A stretch of 7,325 bases of DNA, from positions 1 through 7,325 of the forward strand of contig JAJRAH010000129.1 in the NCBI GenBank assembly GCA_028679985.1, written 5' to 3'. This document shows positions 1-6,953 of the stretch, in pieces. A program made the position numbers and the translations under genes. The notes below the pieces were generated by a model that did not search any database, was not told the origin of the DNA, and was given only the letters and a program-made list of their open reading frames with translations. This DNA is from Methanomassiliicoccales archaeon (GTDB lineage Archaea > Thermoplasmatota > Thermoplasmata > Methanomassiliicoccales > JACIVX01). Every line of letters starts with the position of its first letter. The stretch's first letter is position 1.

Positions 1-1055
1 CTGTCGCGTACCTATCATTCCTCCCGATGAACCACGTCGTCGAGGGTATACTCGGCACGTACTCGCCGTACTACGCTCCCGCGCCCCTCGACATATTCTT
101 CCTTGAGGATTTCAAGGACCTGCAGAAGTCCCTGCCGCTGAGCAGACCTACGGTCTTCTTCTCGGTTCCGAGGTTCTATGAGAAGGTATTGGAGAGACTG
201 CAGGAGAATGATTCATACAGGCGTTTCAAAGCGACGAGAAAAGGGTTATGGAGGAGGACGCTGAGGAGAACTATTCGAAAGTCGGTGCTGAGGCGAGTCG
301 GATTGGACAGGTGCGCTCAACTGATTGTCGGCTCTGCGCCCTGCGGCGACGACCTCTTGAATGATTTCCGCGATCTCGGGATCGAGATCCACAACGCATA
401 CGGTCTGACCGAGGCACCGCTCGTCACGCTGAACCGCCTCGGGAGGAACCGGATCGGGACTGTCGGCGAGCCACTGCCGATGACGGAGGTGGCAATCGCC
501 GAAGACGGAGAGGTTCTGGTGAAGGGGCCGCAGGTCATGGCGGGCTACTTGAATAGCCAGGATGCACCTTTCCGAGACGGCTGGCTGCTGACTGGAGACT
601 ACGGTGGCCTGACCCCCGAAGGAAGTCTGGTGATCCATGGCAGAAAGAAGGAGCTCATCGTGACCTCGTACGGCAAGAACGTCCATCCTATGAAGATCGA
701 GTCGATGTTGAAGGACTTGCCAGGGGTCGTGGAGGCGATGGTGGTCGGGGAGGGAAGACCGTACTGCTGCGCCATTATCTGGGTTGAGAGCAAGGTCGTA
801 GATGAGCCCCTGTTCGCTGCGATCGACAAAGGCATCGAGAACGTGAATGATCGGCTCTCGAATCCAGAGCGGTTGAAGCGCTGGGCTTTGCTACCGAACG
901 ACCTGTCCATAGAGGGAGGCGTCCTCACCGCGAATCTCAAGCTCAAGCGGAAAGAGGCGCTCGCACGACTCTCGGATGTCGTGGCTGCACTCTACGGCGA
1001 AATGGAGGTGCCTCGGGCAGTTCTGCATGTCGGACGGACGGGGAGTGGGACATGA
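1..1055 (+). CDS. Long-chain acyl-CoA synthetase (AMP-forming), 3' part
   Basis: Activates a fatty or other carboxylic acid to acyl-AMP and then acyl-CoA; cytosolic, ANL superfamily. The reading frame is open from base 3 with no stop before the ATG at 27, and the residues before that ATG (YLSFLP) continue directly into MNHVVE, a pattern typical of the middle of long-chain acyl-CoA synthetases. The gene therefore starts upstream of the window, and the N-terminal P-loop motif lies outside it. Visible motifs are TVFFSVPRFYEKV, the NAYGLTEA adenylation motif (about 393-416), WLLTGDYG (about 582-605), GRKKELIVTSYGKNV (639-683, the hinge between N- and C-terminal domains), and NLKLKRKEA near the end (933-959), which contains the catalytic lysine region. 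It ends in TGA within ATGA, overlapping the next start by 4 nt. Family assignment is firm; substrate chain length cannot be read from the sequence. Confidence 0.93.
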   Translation, partial: VAYLSFLPMNHVVEGILGTYSPYYAPAPLDIFFLEDFKDLQKSLPLSRPTVFFSVPRFYEKVLERLQENDSYRRFKATRKGLWRRTLRRTIRKSVLRRVGLDRCAQLIVGSAPCGDDLLNDFRDLGIEIHNAYGLTEAPLVTLNRLGRNRIGTVGEPLPMTEVAIAEDGEVLVKGPQVMAGYLNSQDAPFRDGWLLTGDYGGLTPEGSLVIHGRKKELIVTSYGKNVHPMKIESMLKDLPGVVEAMVVGEGRPYCCAIIWVESKVVDEPLFAAIDKGIENVNDRLSNPERLKRWALLPNDLSIEGGVLTANLKLKRKEALARLSDVVAALYGEMEVPRAVLHVGRTGSGT

Positions 1056-1669
1056 GTTTGAAGCTTCTGCTGGCCTCTCTGTGGACACCCCAATACGTGC
1101 TCATCAGGGAACTGGATAGGGTGGCCGAAGTCACGAACAGGACTTTGAATGAATTGCTTATGGAGCACGCCCCTTCTGCCAGAGACACATCGAAGGTCGG
1201 ACATCTTACCGGCAAGACGCTCGAAGAACGAAGGGCGTCCATGGCCGAGGGACACAGTCTTCGCGTCAAAGCCCTGACGAATGCCGTAGGAGTCGAGAAA
1301 GCGGTGAGCCTCGGACGGGAATCGATGTTCAAGGCAGGAGTCCAGCTCGGTCAAGAAGCGCGTCGCCGCCTTCAGGTCGGGAAAGGAATGAAGGATCTCG
1401 TACGGGCCGCACGAATCATGTATAGGGTTCTGGGAATTGAGTTTAGGGTCGAGTGGGGGAGCACAGGAGGGGCGATCATGCGTGTGAGTCGCTGCGTGCT
1501 CGCTGATCATTACTCTCCGGTGACATGCATGATCCTCAGCGCTGCGGATGAGGGGGTCGTTAGAGGCCTGAATCCCGGCGTCGGCATGAGATTCACTGAG
1601 CGTATTACGTCCGGTTCGCCCGTTTGCGTCGCATGCATCGACAGGATCGTCAAGGAGGAGAAGAAATGA
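1052..1669 (+). CDS. ATC-hydrolase/V4R-like domain protein
   Basis: A 205-residue soluble protein, no signal peptide. The C-terminal ~75 residues look like the family named after L-2-amino-thiazoline-4-carboxylate hydrolase (related in appearance to V4R ligand-binding domains): a strand ending RVSRC (C148), a second cysteine (C159), then the pattern DEGVVRGLNPGVGMRFTER followed by SGSPVCVACI (C192, C195). The N-terminal half is predicted helical, with the segment TGKTLEERRASMAEGHSLRVKAL and a charged helix around 100-130. Many members of this family are not characterised hydrolases, so no reaction is assigned; it could bind a small hydrophobic ligand or serve as a partner of the flanking enzymes. 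The start ATG overlaps the upstream stop (ATGA), and its own stop overlaps the next start in the same way, so it is translated as the middle gene of a coupled operon. Assignment is from memory of the family pattern and is moderate. Confidence 0.6.
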   Translation: MSLKLLLASLWTPQYVLIRELDRVAEVTNRTLNELLMEHAPSARDTSKVGHLTGKTLEERRASMAEGHSLRVKALTNAVGVEKAVSLGRESMFKAGVQLGQEARRRLQVGKGMKDLVRAARIMYRVLGIEFRVEWGSTGGAIMRVSRCVLADHYSPVTCMILSAADEGVVRGLNPGVGMRFTERITSGSPVCVACIDRIVKEEKK

Positions 1670-2955
1670 GGATCGTCGTGGTCGGCTCGGGTGCCGGTGG
1701 TGCGACAGCTGCCCGCGAGCTGGTCTTGAAGGGCCATGATGTGTTCGTTCTGGAGGCCGGGCGACCCTTTAAACCCTTGAGCAGGAGAGTGCGTTGGGTA
1801 GAACCATTGCGTTGGACGGGGGTCCTCGGGACAGAACGGACGATCGACAAGATATCCTCTCACATCAGGACGACCCGCTCGAGCCGGGATCTCGTCCTTG
1901 TTCGCGGCGTCACGACCGGCGGAACGACGACGATTTCCTGCGGAAACATGGTCCGTGCAGAGAATGGACTGAAGGAGATCGGACTGGACCTTGTGCAGGA
2001 GTTCGGCGAGATCGAGGATATGATCGGGGTCGCTCCGATACCGAGGGACAGGTGGCGCCCGGCGACTCGGAAGATGTTCGATGGCGCCGAGAAGATGGGG
2101 CTCCGCCCGAGTCCGACTCCTAAGGCGGTTGACGCCGAGAAGTGCGTCGCCTGCGGATTGTGCGAGGTCGGCTGCGCGACAGGTGCCAAGTGGGATTCGA
2201 GGCGTTTCTTGGCGGACTTCATCGCGAACGGCGGGAAGATCCAGACCGAATCGAAGGTGAGGAAGGTCATCGTCGAGAAGAATCGTGCGGCAGGCGTCCT
2301 GGTCGCCCGCGGACAATCGTCGGAGGTCGTTCATGCGGACGCTGTGATCCTCGCCGCTGGCGGGATCGGAACAGCGGAGATACTGCGCTCCTCTGATCTC
2401 CCGGTCAGCGACACTCTCTGGGCGGACATAGTCTTGACGATGGGGGGTCAGCTGGAAGGAGCGCGGCAGCTCGAGGAAGCCCCGATGGTCTGGTATGCCA
2501 AACGGGACGACTACATAATCTCTCCGTACATCGACATTCTCTCTCACTGGTTCCACAAACCGTGGCGCGGCGTTTCTATGGAGGACCGGGTCGGAGTCAT
2601 GGTCAAATTGGCCGACGTCGCGAACGGGCGTGTCGATGCGGAGGGGAGGGTGACGAAGGAGGTGACAGCGAGGGACAGGGAGCGTCTGGATGAGGGCCTG
2701 TCCCTTGCGAGGAGCATCATGGAGACCGCTGGCGTTAAGGGTCCGTTCGTGGAGGGCATGCTCAACGGTGGTCATCTTGGAGGGACGGTCCCCCTTGCGA
2801 AGGGCGATGTCCCGCTGATGCGTCCGTCGACTCTGCCCGAGGATCTGTGGGTGGCGGACCTGTCCCTCGTCCCCAAGTCTCAGGGCCTCCCGACTATGCT
2901 GACGGCTGCGGCGATCTCTCTCAGAGTCGCCAGAATAGTCGTCGAGCGCAGATGA
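1666..2955 (+). CDS. GMC-type FAD-dependent oxidoreductase with four-Cys cluster
   Basis: Probable FAD enzyme oxidising an alcohol (or related CH-OH group) of a hydrophobic substrate. The start is ATG 1666, not the in-frame ATG 1624, because GGAGG at about 1654-1658 precedes it and the Rossmann motif begins at once: VVVGSGAGGATAARE (G7-G12) with the ribose-binding E30 in VLEAGRP. Next come the GMC-like TTGGTTTISCGNMVR, the cysteine cluster CVACGLCEVGC (C160, C163, C166, C170) followed by ATGAKWDSRRF, and DAVILAAGGIGTAEILR. The C-terminal catalytic part has GGHLGGT (H370) and SQGLPTMLTAAAISLRVA. The cysteine cluster plus GAKW resembles that of long-chain alcohol oxidase-like GMC proteins and could hold an Fe-S centre. 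At 429 residues it is shorter than typical 500-600 residue GMC enzymes. ATGA overlap with the preceding gene implies coupling to the acyl-CoA synthetase operon. The electron acceptor is unknown. Confidence 0.85.
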   Translation: MRIVVVGSGAGGATAARELVLKGHDVFVLEAGRPFKPLSRRVRWVEPLRWTGVLGTERTIDKISSHIRTTRSSRDLVLVRGVTTGGTTTISCGNMVRAENGLKEIGLDLVQEFGEIEDMIGVAPIPRDRWRPATRKMFDGAEKMGLRPSPTPKAVDAEKCVACGLCEVGCATGAKWDSRRFLADFIANGGKIQTESKVRKVIVEKNRAAGVLVARGQSSEVVHADAVILAAGGIGTAEILRSSDLPVSDTLWADIVLTMGGQLEGARQLEEAPMVWYAKRDDYIISPYIDILSHWFHKPWRGVSMEDRVGVMVKLADVANGRVDAEGRVTKEVTARDRERLDEGLSLARSIMETAGVKGPFVEGMLNGGHLGGTVPLAKGDVPLMRPSTLPEDLWVADLSLVPKSQGLPTMLTAAAISLRVARIVVERR

Positions 2956-3004
2956 TCAGTCCAGTGATCTGATCGCACAGTTCGGGGGATGGCCTGGAAG
3001 AGAC

Positions 3005-3040
3005 AGTTTTAAGTTGAATTTTCAGGGAAAACGGTTATAT
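3005..3040 (+). promoter_or_regulatory. Putative archaeal promoter of the flavoprotein gene
   Basis: The 146-nt gap between the GMC gene and the flavoprotein contains two AT-rich boxes in an otherwise GC-rich stretch: TTTTAAGTT at about 3007-3015 and GGTTATATCT at 3033-3042. The second best fits a TATA box, giving a transcript start near 3065 and a leader of about 35-40 nt. Called by pattern and spacing only. Confidence 0.45.
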
Positions 3041-3101
3041 CTCATTGTTGATTCGGTCGTATTCATCCATCCGATAATGAAGAACGCTGGGATTGGTAGA
3101 C

Positions 3102-3881
3102 ATGAAAGTACTGGCAATATTAGGGAGTCCCAAGAGGAAAGGAACCGGTTACAAGGTGGTCCAGCAGATCGAGCAGAAGATGAATCAGGTAGGGAAAGTC
3201 GAGTTCGACTATCTGTTCTTGAGCGACGCGAATCTCGGTCTCTGCAGAGGCTGTTTCCTTTGCGTCACGAAGGGCGAAGATCTCTGTCCGATGAATGAAG
3301 ACAGGATATCGATCGAGAGACGAATCGAAAGCGCTGATGGAGTGATACTTGTCTCTCCGGGCTACGTCCAGAACGTCAGCTGGTTGATGAAGAACTTCAT
3401 TGACCGTTTTGCCTACACCCATCACCGTCCGAAGTTCCTGGACAAGAAGGTCATGATCGTCGCGAATGGCGGTGCAGGTCTGGAGAAGGTGCTCGACTCC
3501 CTTAGGATCGCCATCGGAGGTCCTGAGGTCGTCAGTGAGCTAGCGTATATGAAGACTCCGTGGCCGATAGCTCCGAAGGTGGAGGAGAAGCAGGGGAAGC
3601 GATTGGAGAAGGCGGCCGTCAGGTTCTACCAGGCGATTAATGAGAAGAGCAACGAGCCGAGCTTCACAAATTACATGGGGTTCAAGTTCTTCAAGGAAAT
3701 AATACCGGCAGTGAGAGAATACCTCCCTGCTGACTACGAGTTCTACAAAGACAAGAAAGACTACTACTACGCCACGAGGATAGACGCGTCGAAGAGAATC
3801 GGTGCTGGCATATTGTCGAGGATTGTTACATTCTTGATGCGAGACTTGGCTCCGTATGAGGACAGGAAATCGAGAGAGTGA
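3102..3881 (+). CDS. Iron-sulfur flavoprotein / NADPH-dependent FMN reductase family
   Basis: A 259-residue cytosolic flavodoxin-fold protein that likely binds FMN and one Fe-S cluster and passes electrons between ferredoxin or NAD(P)H and an acceptor. It begins MKVLAILGSPKRKGTGY, the FMN phosphate-binding loop. The compact cysteine motif is C48-x2-C51-x2-C54-x7-C62 (LCRGCFLC ... LCP), matching the C-x2-C-x2-C-x4-7-C pattern of archaeal Isf proteins. ADGVILVSPGYVQNVSWLMKNFIDR is the conserved flavin-side segment. The C-terminal ~80 residues (after about 180) are lysine- and tyrosine-rich and longer than in minimal members. The start is placed at ATG 3102 because the core strand begins there; an in-frame TTG at 3093 would add only MVD. 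It stands alone with its own promoter and is followed by a terminator-like hairpin. Confidence 0.88.
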   Translation: MKVLAILGSPKRKGTGYKVVQQIEQKMNQVGKVEFDYLFLSDANLGLCRGCFLCVTKGEDLCPMNEDRISIERRIESADGVILVSPGYVQNVSWLMKNFIDRFAYTHHRPKFLDKKVMIVANGGAGLEKVLDSLRIAIGGPEVVSELAYMKTPWPIAPKVEEKQGKRLEKAAVRFYQAINEKSNEPSFTNYMGFKFFKEIIPAVREYLPADYEFYKDKKDYYYATRIDASKRIGAGILSRIVTFLMRDLAPYEDRKSRE

Positions 3882-3891
3882 ACCGAACTTC

Positions 3892-3923
3892 CCTGGAATG
3901 TGCCAGGTTTTGTCTCTTCTTTG
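3892..3923 (+). terminator. Terminator-like hairpin with T-rich tail
   Basis: CCTGG (3892-3896) and CCAGG (3903-3907) form a 5-bp stem with a 6-nt loop, followed at once by TTTTGTCTCTTCTTTG. It lies 10 nt after the stop codon of the iron-sulfur flavoprotein. The short stem plus T-rich tail fits an archaeal transcription stop, where the oligo-T tract matters more than the hairpin. Confidence 0.45.
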
Positions 3924-4010
3924 TCCATCAAGATCCTCGATCGCCCCAATGCCTATCGAGTTAGCATCAAAAAGGTTGAGGGTGCGTCTTTGTCCAGATC
4001 ATCGATCGCC
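3918..4010. repeat. Imperfect direct repeat pair in intergenic gap
   Basis: Two copies of TCTTTGTCC-(gap)-AGATCMTCGATCGCC lie 69 nt apart: 3918-3945, with a 4-nt insert ATCA, and 3987-4010, without it. Apart from the insert there is one mismatch over 24 bases. The rest of the 228-bp gap (3882-4109) shows no open frame that I can support. It holds an oligo-A run at 3969-3973, which reads as oligo-T on the minus strand and could end the Rieske transcript. Confidence 0.6.
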
Positions 4011-4109
4011 GACATTGTCCTGTCCGTCACACTGACCTGCAGAGTCTAGCGGTTTATCTGAGGCCGCTTGCGCGGTTCATCAATACTTCTCGGTCGAGTC
4101 CCCAGATGC

Positions 4110-4433
4110 TCATATCTCGACTAGGACGTCTTCTCCTTCCACGCTGACCTTGAACACCTTCAGATCCGCAGCTCTTCCGATGAATGGAATTCTGACGTTC
4201 TTCACGACCCGGCCAGTCCTCAAGTCGTACTCCGATCCATGCAAAGGGCATCTCACAGTATGGCCGATTAGCTTCCCCTTTGCCAGGTCACCCCCTTTGT
4301 GCGAGCACTTGCCGCTGATTGCGTAGAAGGAGCCGTTGACGTTTGCGACAAGGACATCCTTGCTGTCGAGACTGAATCCCTTCATCGTACCCGGTGGATA
4401 CTCCGACACTTTTCCCACGTTGGCCTTTGACAT
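4110..4433 (-). CDS. Rieske-type [2Fe-2S] ferredoxin
   Basis: A 107-residue soluble Rieske protein, the size of stand-alone ferredoxin components that feed electrons to oxygenases, nitrite reductases or other redox partners. The cluster ligands are C43-x-H45 (CSHKGGDL) and C62-x2-H65 (CPLHGSEYDLRTG), separated by 16 residues, as usual for the family. The N-terminal strand (VGKVSEYPPGTMKGFSL) and the C-terminal LKVFKVSVEGEDVLVEI are also typical. There is no transmembrane anchor or twin-arginine signal, so it is not a bc1-type subunit. The ATG at 4433 is preceded by a GGATGG ribosome-binding-like site (4441-4446) and a TATA box. It is divergent from the amidohydrolase; no oxygenase gene is adjacent, so its partner is unknown. 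Confidence 0.93.
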   Translation of the reverse strand: MSKANVGKVSEYPPGTMKGFSLDSKDVLVANVNGSFYAISGKCSHKGGDLAKGKLIGHTVRCPLHGSEYDLRTGRVVKNVRIPFIGRAADLKVFKVSVEGEDVLVEI

Positions 4434-4474
4434 TGAAATTCCATCCTTTGGTGTGTGATTTCTAGGGAGAGATA

Positions 4475-4482
4475 GGTATAAG
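4475..4482 (-). promoter_or_regulatory. TATA box of the Rieske gene
   Basis: On the minus strand CTTATACC lies about 45 nt upstream of the Rieske start codon, which would place the transcript start near 4452 and give a leader of about 19 nt that still contains the GGATGG site. Spacing and composition fit an archaeal promoter. Confidence 0.5.
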
Positions 4483-4555
4483 CGTGTTGCGATGATGAAT
4501 CACAATCCTGTTTCGGCTGGTGGCTTGGGTGGAATTCCGGTCTTCTCTGTGGCAA

Positions 4556-4566
4556 TGGATTAATAG
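4556..4566 (+). promoter_or_regulatory. Possible TATA box of the amidohydrolase gene
   Basis: The AT-rich run ATGGATTAATAG stands out in GC-rich sequence and is centred about 38 nt before the preferred GTG start at 4600. A transcript from here would start near 4587-4590 and have a very short leader. If it is the TATA box, the in-frame ATG at 4567 lies too close to it to be the start codon. Confidence 0.35.
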
Positions 4567-4599
4567 ATGCGACGTGCCTCACGGTTAGAGGGTCGCGGC

Positions 4600-5490
4600 G
4601 TGATAATCGACAGCCATACACATCTTTGGCGAAGGAAGATGCTCCCGGACTCGATCCTGAGGACCTACCTTGAGCCTCTTCTCGTCCTCGACGGGCTCTT
4701 TGATCTCAGCGAGGACAAAGAAGACGATTGGCCTGTCACCGAGGCTTTCGCGGAGGGACTGGTCGAGGCAATGGACGGAGCAGGTGTGGACAAGGCCGTC
4801 ATCCTGCCCCTCGATTTCGGTCTTGTGGAGGAGCCCGAGATCGGCATCGAGGAGTACAATCAATGGGTCTTCGAATCTTGCGAAGAGTATCGGGATCGCT
4901 TGATCCCCTTCGTAGGAGTCGATCCAATCAGAGGCGAGAGAGCTGGGCAGTTGATTCAGAGACTCGTCAAGGACTATGACGCCAAAGGGATCAAAATCTA
5001 TCCCGCAACGGGCTTCCGACCGGACGAAGAGCGACTACGGGGCTTCTGGAAGAGCCTTGAGGACTGCGGAATGGTCGTGTTGTCTCACTCGGGTGCAAGC
5101 TGGGGGCCGCTCGATGAGGGGTACAATCACCCCATCTTTTACAGGGATGTGCTCGAGAGACATCCTTCATTGAAGATCGTTATCGCACACCTAGGCGGGA
5201 AATGGAGGTCTGAGACGTACGAACTTGCCAAGACATGCGACAATGTGTATGCGGACTGCTCCGCCGTCCAGGGATGGCTTCCTTCAGAGCCAGAGGTCGC
5301 GGTCGAGCGATTGAAAGAGGCGGCTTCTCAGATGCGCGATCGCTTGGTGTTCGGATCCGATTGGCCGCTGTTCGACCTCAGCTACTCTTACCTCAGCTGG
5401 TTGAACTTCATCAGAGAAAGAAATTGGGCATCCGAGGAAGTCAAGGAGAAGATGCTGGGGGAGACACTGAGGAAGATCTTATGCGTTTGA
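4600..5490 (+). CDS. Metal-dependent amidohydrolase (amidohydrolase_2 family)
   Basis: A 296-residue TIM-barrel hydrolase or decarboxylase of the group containing ACMSD-like enzymes. The metal-site pattern is complete: IDSHTHLW at the N-terminus (H6, H8), LSHSGAS (H163), IAHLGG (H197) and FGSDWPLF (D254). Other family blocks are VDKAVILPLDFG, RLIPFVGVDP and AKGIKIYP (K132). The chosen start is GTG 4600, since the family begins within a few residues of the HxH motif and GAGGG (4588-4592) lies 7 nt upstream; an in-frame ATG at 4567 would add 11 residues with no visible ribosome site. The substrate cannot be inferred: neighbours are single redox genes on the opposite strand. It converges with the nitroreductase, leaving 52 nt between stop codons. 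Confidence 0.9.
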   Translation: MIIDSHTHLWRRKMLPDSILRTYLEPLLVLDGLFDLSEDKEDDWPVTEAFAEGLVEAMDGAGVDKAVILPLDFGLVEEPEIGIEEYNQWVFESCEEYRDRLIPFVGVDPIRGERAGQLIQRLVKDYDAKGIKIYPATGFRPDEERLRGFWKSLEDCGMVVLSHSGASWGPLDEGYNHPIFYRDVLERHPSLKIVIAHLGGKWRSETYELAKTCDNVYADCSAVQGWLPSEPEVAVERLKEAASQMRDRLVFGSDWPLFDLSYSYLSWLNFIRERNWASEEVKEKMLGETLRKILCV

Positions 5491-5542
5491 TGGTAGCGTG
5501 TTCTTTGGTCCGGGACCTCTGATCTCATGAAATCCGGTTGGT

Positions 5543-6112
5543 CTATATGGTCAGGGGTGCCCCCCATTTCCCATCGAAGAAGCTGTCGCCCAGCGGTCTC
5601 CTGTCAGGCCGCTTCTTCTCGATCTCGAGCTGCTTCTCTGAGAGCAGTGAGGAGTCGGTCCCGAGGTATCCGCATATCACGAACGTTATCACGACGTACT
5701 CGTTCGGGATTTCCAGAAGCCTCTTCGCTTCGACTGGATTGAATCCGGCTATCGGATGCGCTATGATCCCGAGTTCCGTCGCTCTGAGTAGCATCTGGCT
5801 CACGGCCAGTCCAGTGGAGAATAGGAAGTAATCGCGATTGTCCGATAGGCGGCAATCGTCATCGGGTCTTGCAGCTACAACGAAGATCAGAGGCGAACGC
5901 GTTGCCCAGACGTTGCCCTTCGACAGTGCGCTTTTCACCTTCGACAGAGTATCGTTATCTCTCGCGATAACGACTCGCCAAGGTTGATTGTTGTTGCAGG
6001 AGGCGGAGAGTCTCATCGCCTCGACGAGTTCCTTCACGACCTCGTTCGGAATAGGTCTTGCGTCGAGCGTTCTCAGCGCTCTTCTGGCAGCTACGGCTTC
6101 GGCGACTTGCAT
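5543..6112 (-). CDS. Nitroreductase family FMN protein
   Basis: A 189-residue FMN-dependent NAD(P)H oxidoreductase; members reduce nitro groups, quinones or enones, and some act in cofactor pathways. Family signs are the N-terminal RRALRTLDARPIP (FMN phosphate-binding arginines at 10, 11 and 14), SASCNNNQPWRVVIA (residues 36-50), the central FSTGLAVSQMLLRATELGI helix, and the C-terminal PLGDSFFDGKWG. It corresponds to the short single-domain class. The start is ATG 6112 because a perfect GGAGG (6119-6123) stands 6 nt upstream; an in-frame GTG at 6130 lies before that site and is rejected. Cysteines C39 and C86 do not form a cluster motif. The gene is divergent from the membrane protein gene and convergent with the amidohydrolase. 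Confidence 0.92.
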   Translation of the reverse strand: MQVAEAVAARRALRTLDARPIPNEVVKELVEAMRLSASCNNNQPWRVVIARDNDTLSKVKSALSKGNVWATRSPLIFVVAARPDDDCRLSDNRDYFLFSTGLAVSQMLLRATELGIIAHPIAGFNPVEAKRLLEIPNEYVVITFVICGYLGTDSSLLSEKQLEIEKKRPDRRPLGDSFFDGKWGAPLTI

Positions 6113-6118
6113 TGAATT

Positions 6119-6123
6119 CCTCC
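6119..6123 (-). promoter_or_regulatory. Shine-Dalgarno site deciding the nitroreductase start
   Basis: On the minus strand GGAGG is followed by AATTCA and then ATG at 6112. This spacing fixes the start and excludes the GTG at 6130, which lies upstream of the site. Confidence 0.75.
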
Positions 6124-6210
6124 AAGTCACTATTGAAACGATCTGCTCATAATCCTTATGACTCGTGGAGATTCAGGCGTCATTATCTGTGTGTGGAAGC
6201 GTTTGTCAAG

Positions 6211-6219
6211 ATATAAGTA
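6211..6219 (+). promoter_or_regulatory. TATA box of the membrane protein gene
   Basis: ATATAAGTA is a strong archaeal TATA-like box. A transcript would start about 25 nt downstream, near 6238-6242, only a few bases before ATG 6247. The gene is therefore probably leaderless or nearly so, in agreement with the lack of a ribosome-binding site. The remainder of the gap 6113-6246 holds the nitroreductase leader and a possible minus-strand AT-rich box near 6150-6163. Confidence 0.55.
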
Positions 6220-6246
6220 GCAGAGTCTCGAATAGCACACTTGCAC

Positions 6247-6795
6247 ATGTTCAGCAATCTTGCTACTTCCCCGATCGTGGAAGCTGTCTTGCTGGTGGGG
6301 GGCTTCATAGCCATCCTCATCGGTATCGTCGGAAGGAGCGAGAAGACTTCTACGGACGAGATCGCTCTGTTCCTCGGCCTGTTCGTCGGGGCTTTCATGA
6401 TATTCATGGGAATAGTCCTCTACACCGAGAGCGGCTGGCCTCCATCTAGCACGATCGTGCTCGTCGTCCTCGGTCTGGGTCTGATCCTCCGAGTCCTGCG
6501 GAAAGTCAAGTGGGCGGCAATAATCTCATGGATAGTCGGGGGTCTGACAGGATACGGTCTCTATCTCCTATCGAAGATCGCGCTAGCGTCAATCCTCACG
6601 CCGACCGTCATAATAGTCATAGCGGTCATCGTGATGCTGATCGTCTACTTCCTTCTCAAGTTCCTCGAAGACACGATCAGCTTCTTCGGTGCGATCCTCA
6701 GCTTCAGACCGATATTATTCTTCCTAGGAATGGGAGCAATAATCGAGGCCGTCCTGCTTCTCTTGGATTCCTCTCTGTACGCGATATTCGGATGA
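6247..6795 (+). CDS. Multi-spanning membrane protein, unknown function
   Basis: I do not recognise a family. The 182-residue product is very hydrophobic with about six membrane segments, roughly at residues 8-29, 37-59, 66-84, 87-110, 116-140 and 155-180. A hydrophilic loop rich in charge (GRSEKTSTDE) follows the first segment, and a short basic loop (RVLRKVK) precedes the fourth. There is no cleavable signal peptide and there are few charged residues inside the segments, so a transporter mechanism is not evident. The segments PIVEAVLLVGG (residues 9-19) and AIIEAVLLLLD (about 164-174) resemble each other and may mark a weak internal repeat. The start is ATG 6247, which matches the TATA box spacing; an in-frame TTG at 6241 would add two residues. 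It is monocistronic and followed by the tRNA-Arg promoter. Confidence 0.8.
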   Translation: MFSNLATSPIVEAVLLVGGFIAILIGIVGRSEKTSTDEIALFLGLFVGAFMIFMGIVLYTESGWPPSSTIVLVVLGLGLILRVLRKVKWAAIISWIVGGLTGYGLYLLSKIALASILTPTVIIVIAVIVMLIVYFLLKFLEDTISFFGAILSFRPILFFLGMGAIIEAVLLLLDSSLYAIFG

Positions 6796-6833
6796 AGTCG
6801 ACGGCACCCAGAACGATTGCCCATACCGCTAAA

Positions 6834-6842
6834 CTTTTAAAT
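6834..6842 (+). promoter_or_regulatory. TATA box of tRNA-Arg
   Basis: CTTTTAAAT lies 25-33 nt upstream of the first base of the mature tRNA. A transcript starting about 25 nt downstream of the box centre would begin 2-5 nt before the tRNA, as is usual for archaeal tRNA genes. Confidence 0.65.
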
Positions 6843-6906
6843 GGGAGCACCTCTATCGAGGACTTGCGGGCTCGTGGCTTAGCCTGGATATAGCGCTGGC
6901 CTTCTA

Positions 6907-6931
6907 GCTCACAGTCATCGTGAAGGAAGCA
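6907..6931 (+). other. tRNA-Arg intron 1 (position 37/38)
   Basis: A 25-nt intron at the canonical archaeal site. The exon-intron junctions form a strict BHB: the central 4-bp helix CTTC (6901-6904) with GAAG (6926-6929), flanked by 3-nt bulges TAG (6905-6907) and CAA (6930-6932), each cut between its second and third base. The inner stem is irregular (C6908-G6925, then TCAC 6909-6912 with GTGA 6920-6923 across one bulged A). Confidence 0.92.
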
Positions 6932-6953
6932 AGCCAGATGTCTCGGGTTCGAA

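Noticed and set aside
1510..2775. A 421-codon open frame on the minus strand opposite the GMC oxidoreductase
   Set aside because: It lies wholly antisense to a gene with clear FAD motifs. Its translation is rich in R, H, P and D with no recognisable domain, the usual mirror effect of GC-rich coding DNA.
4567..4599. ATG 4567 as the amidohydrolase start
   Set aside because: No ribosome-binding site precedes it, it abuts an AT-rich box that may be the promoter, and the family normally starts just before the HxH motif, as GTG 4600 does.
5507..5517. GGTCC-G-GGACC palindrome between the amidohydrolase and nitroreductase as a terminator
   Set aside because: A one-base loop cannot form, and no oligo-T tract follows on either strand.
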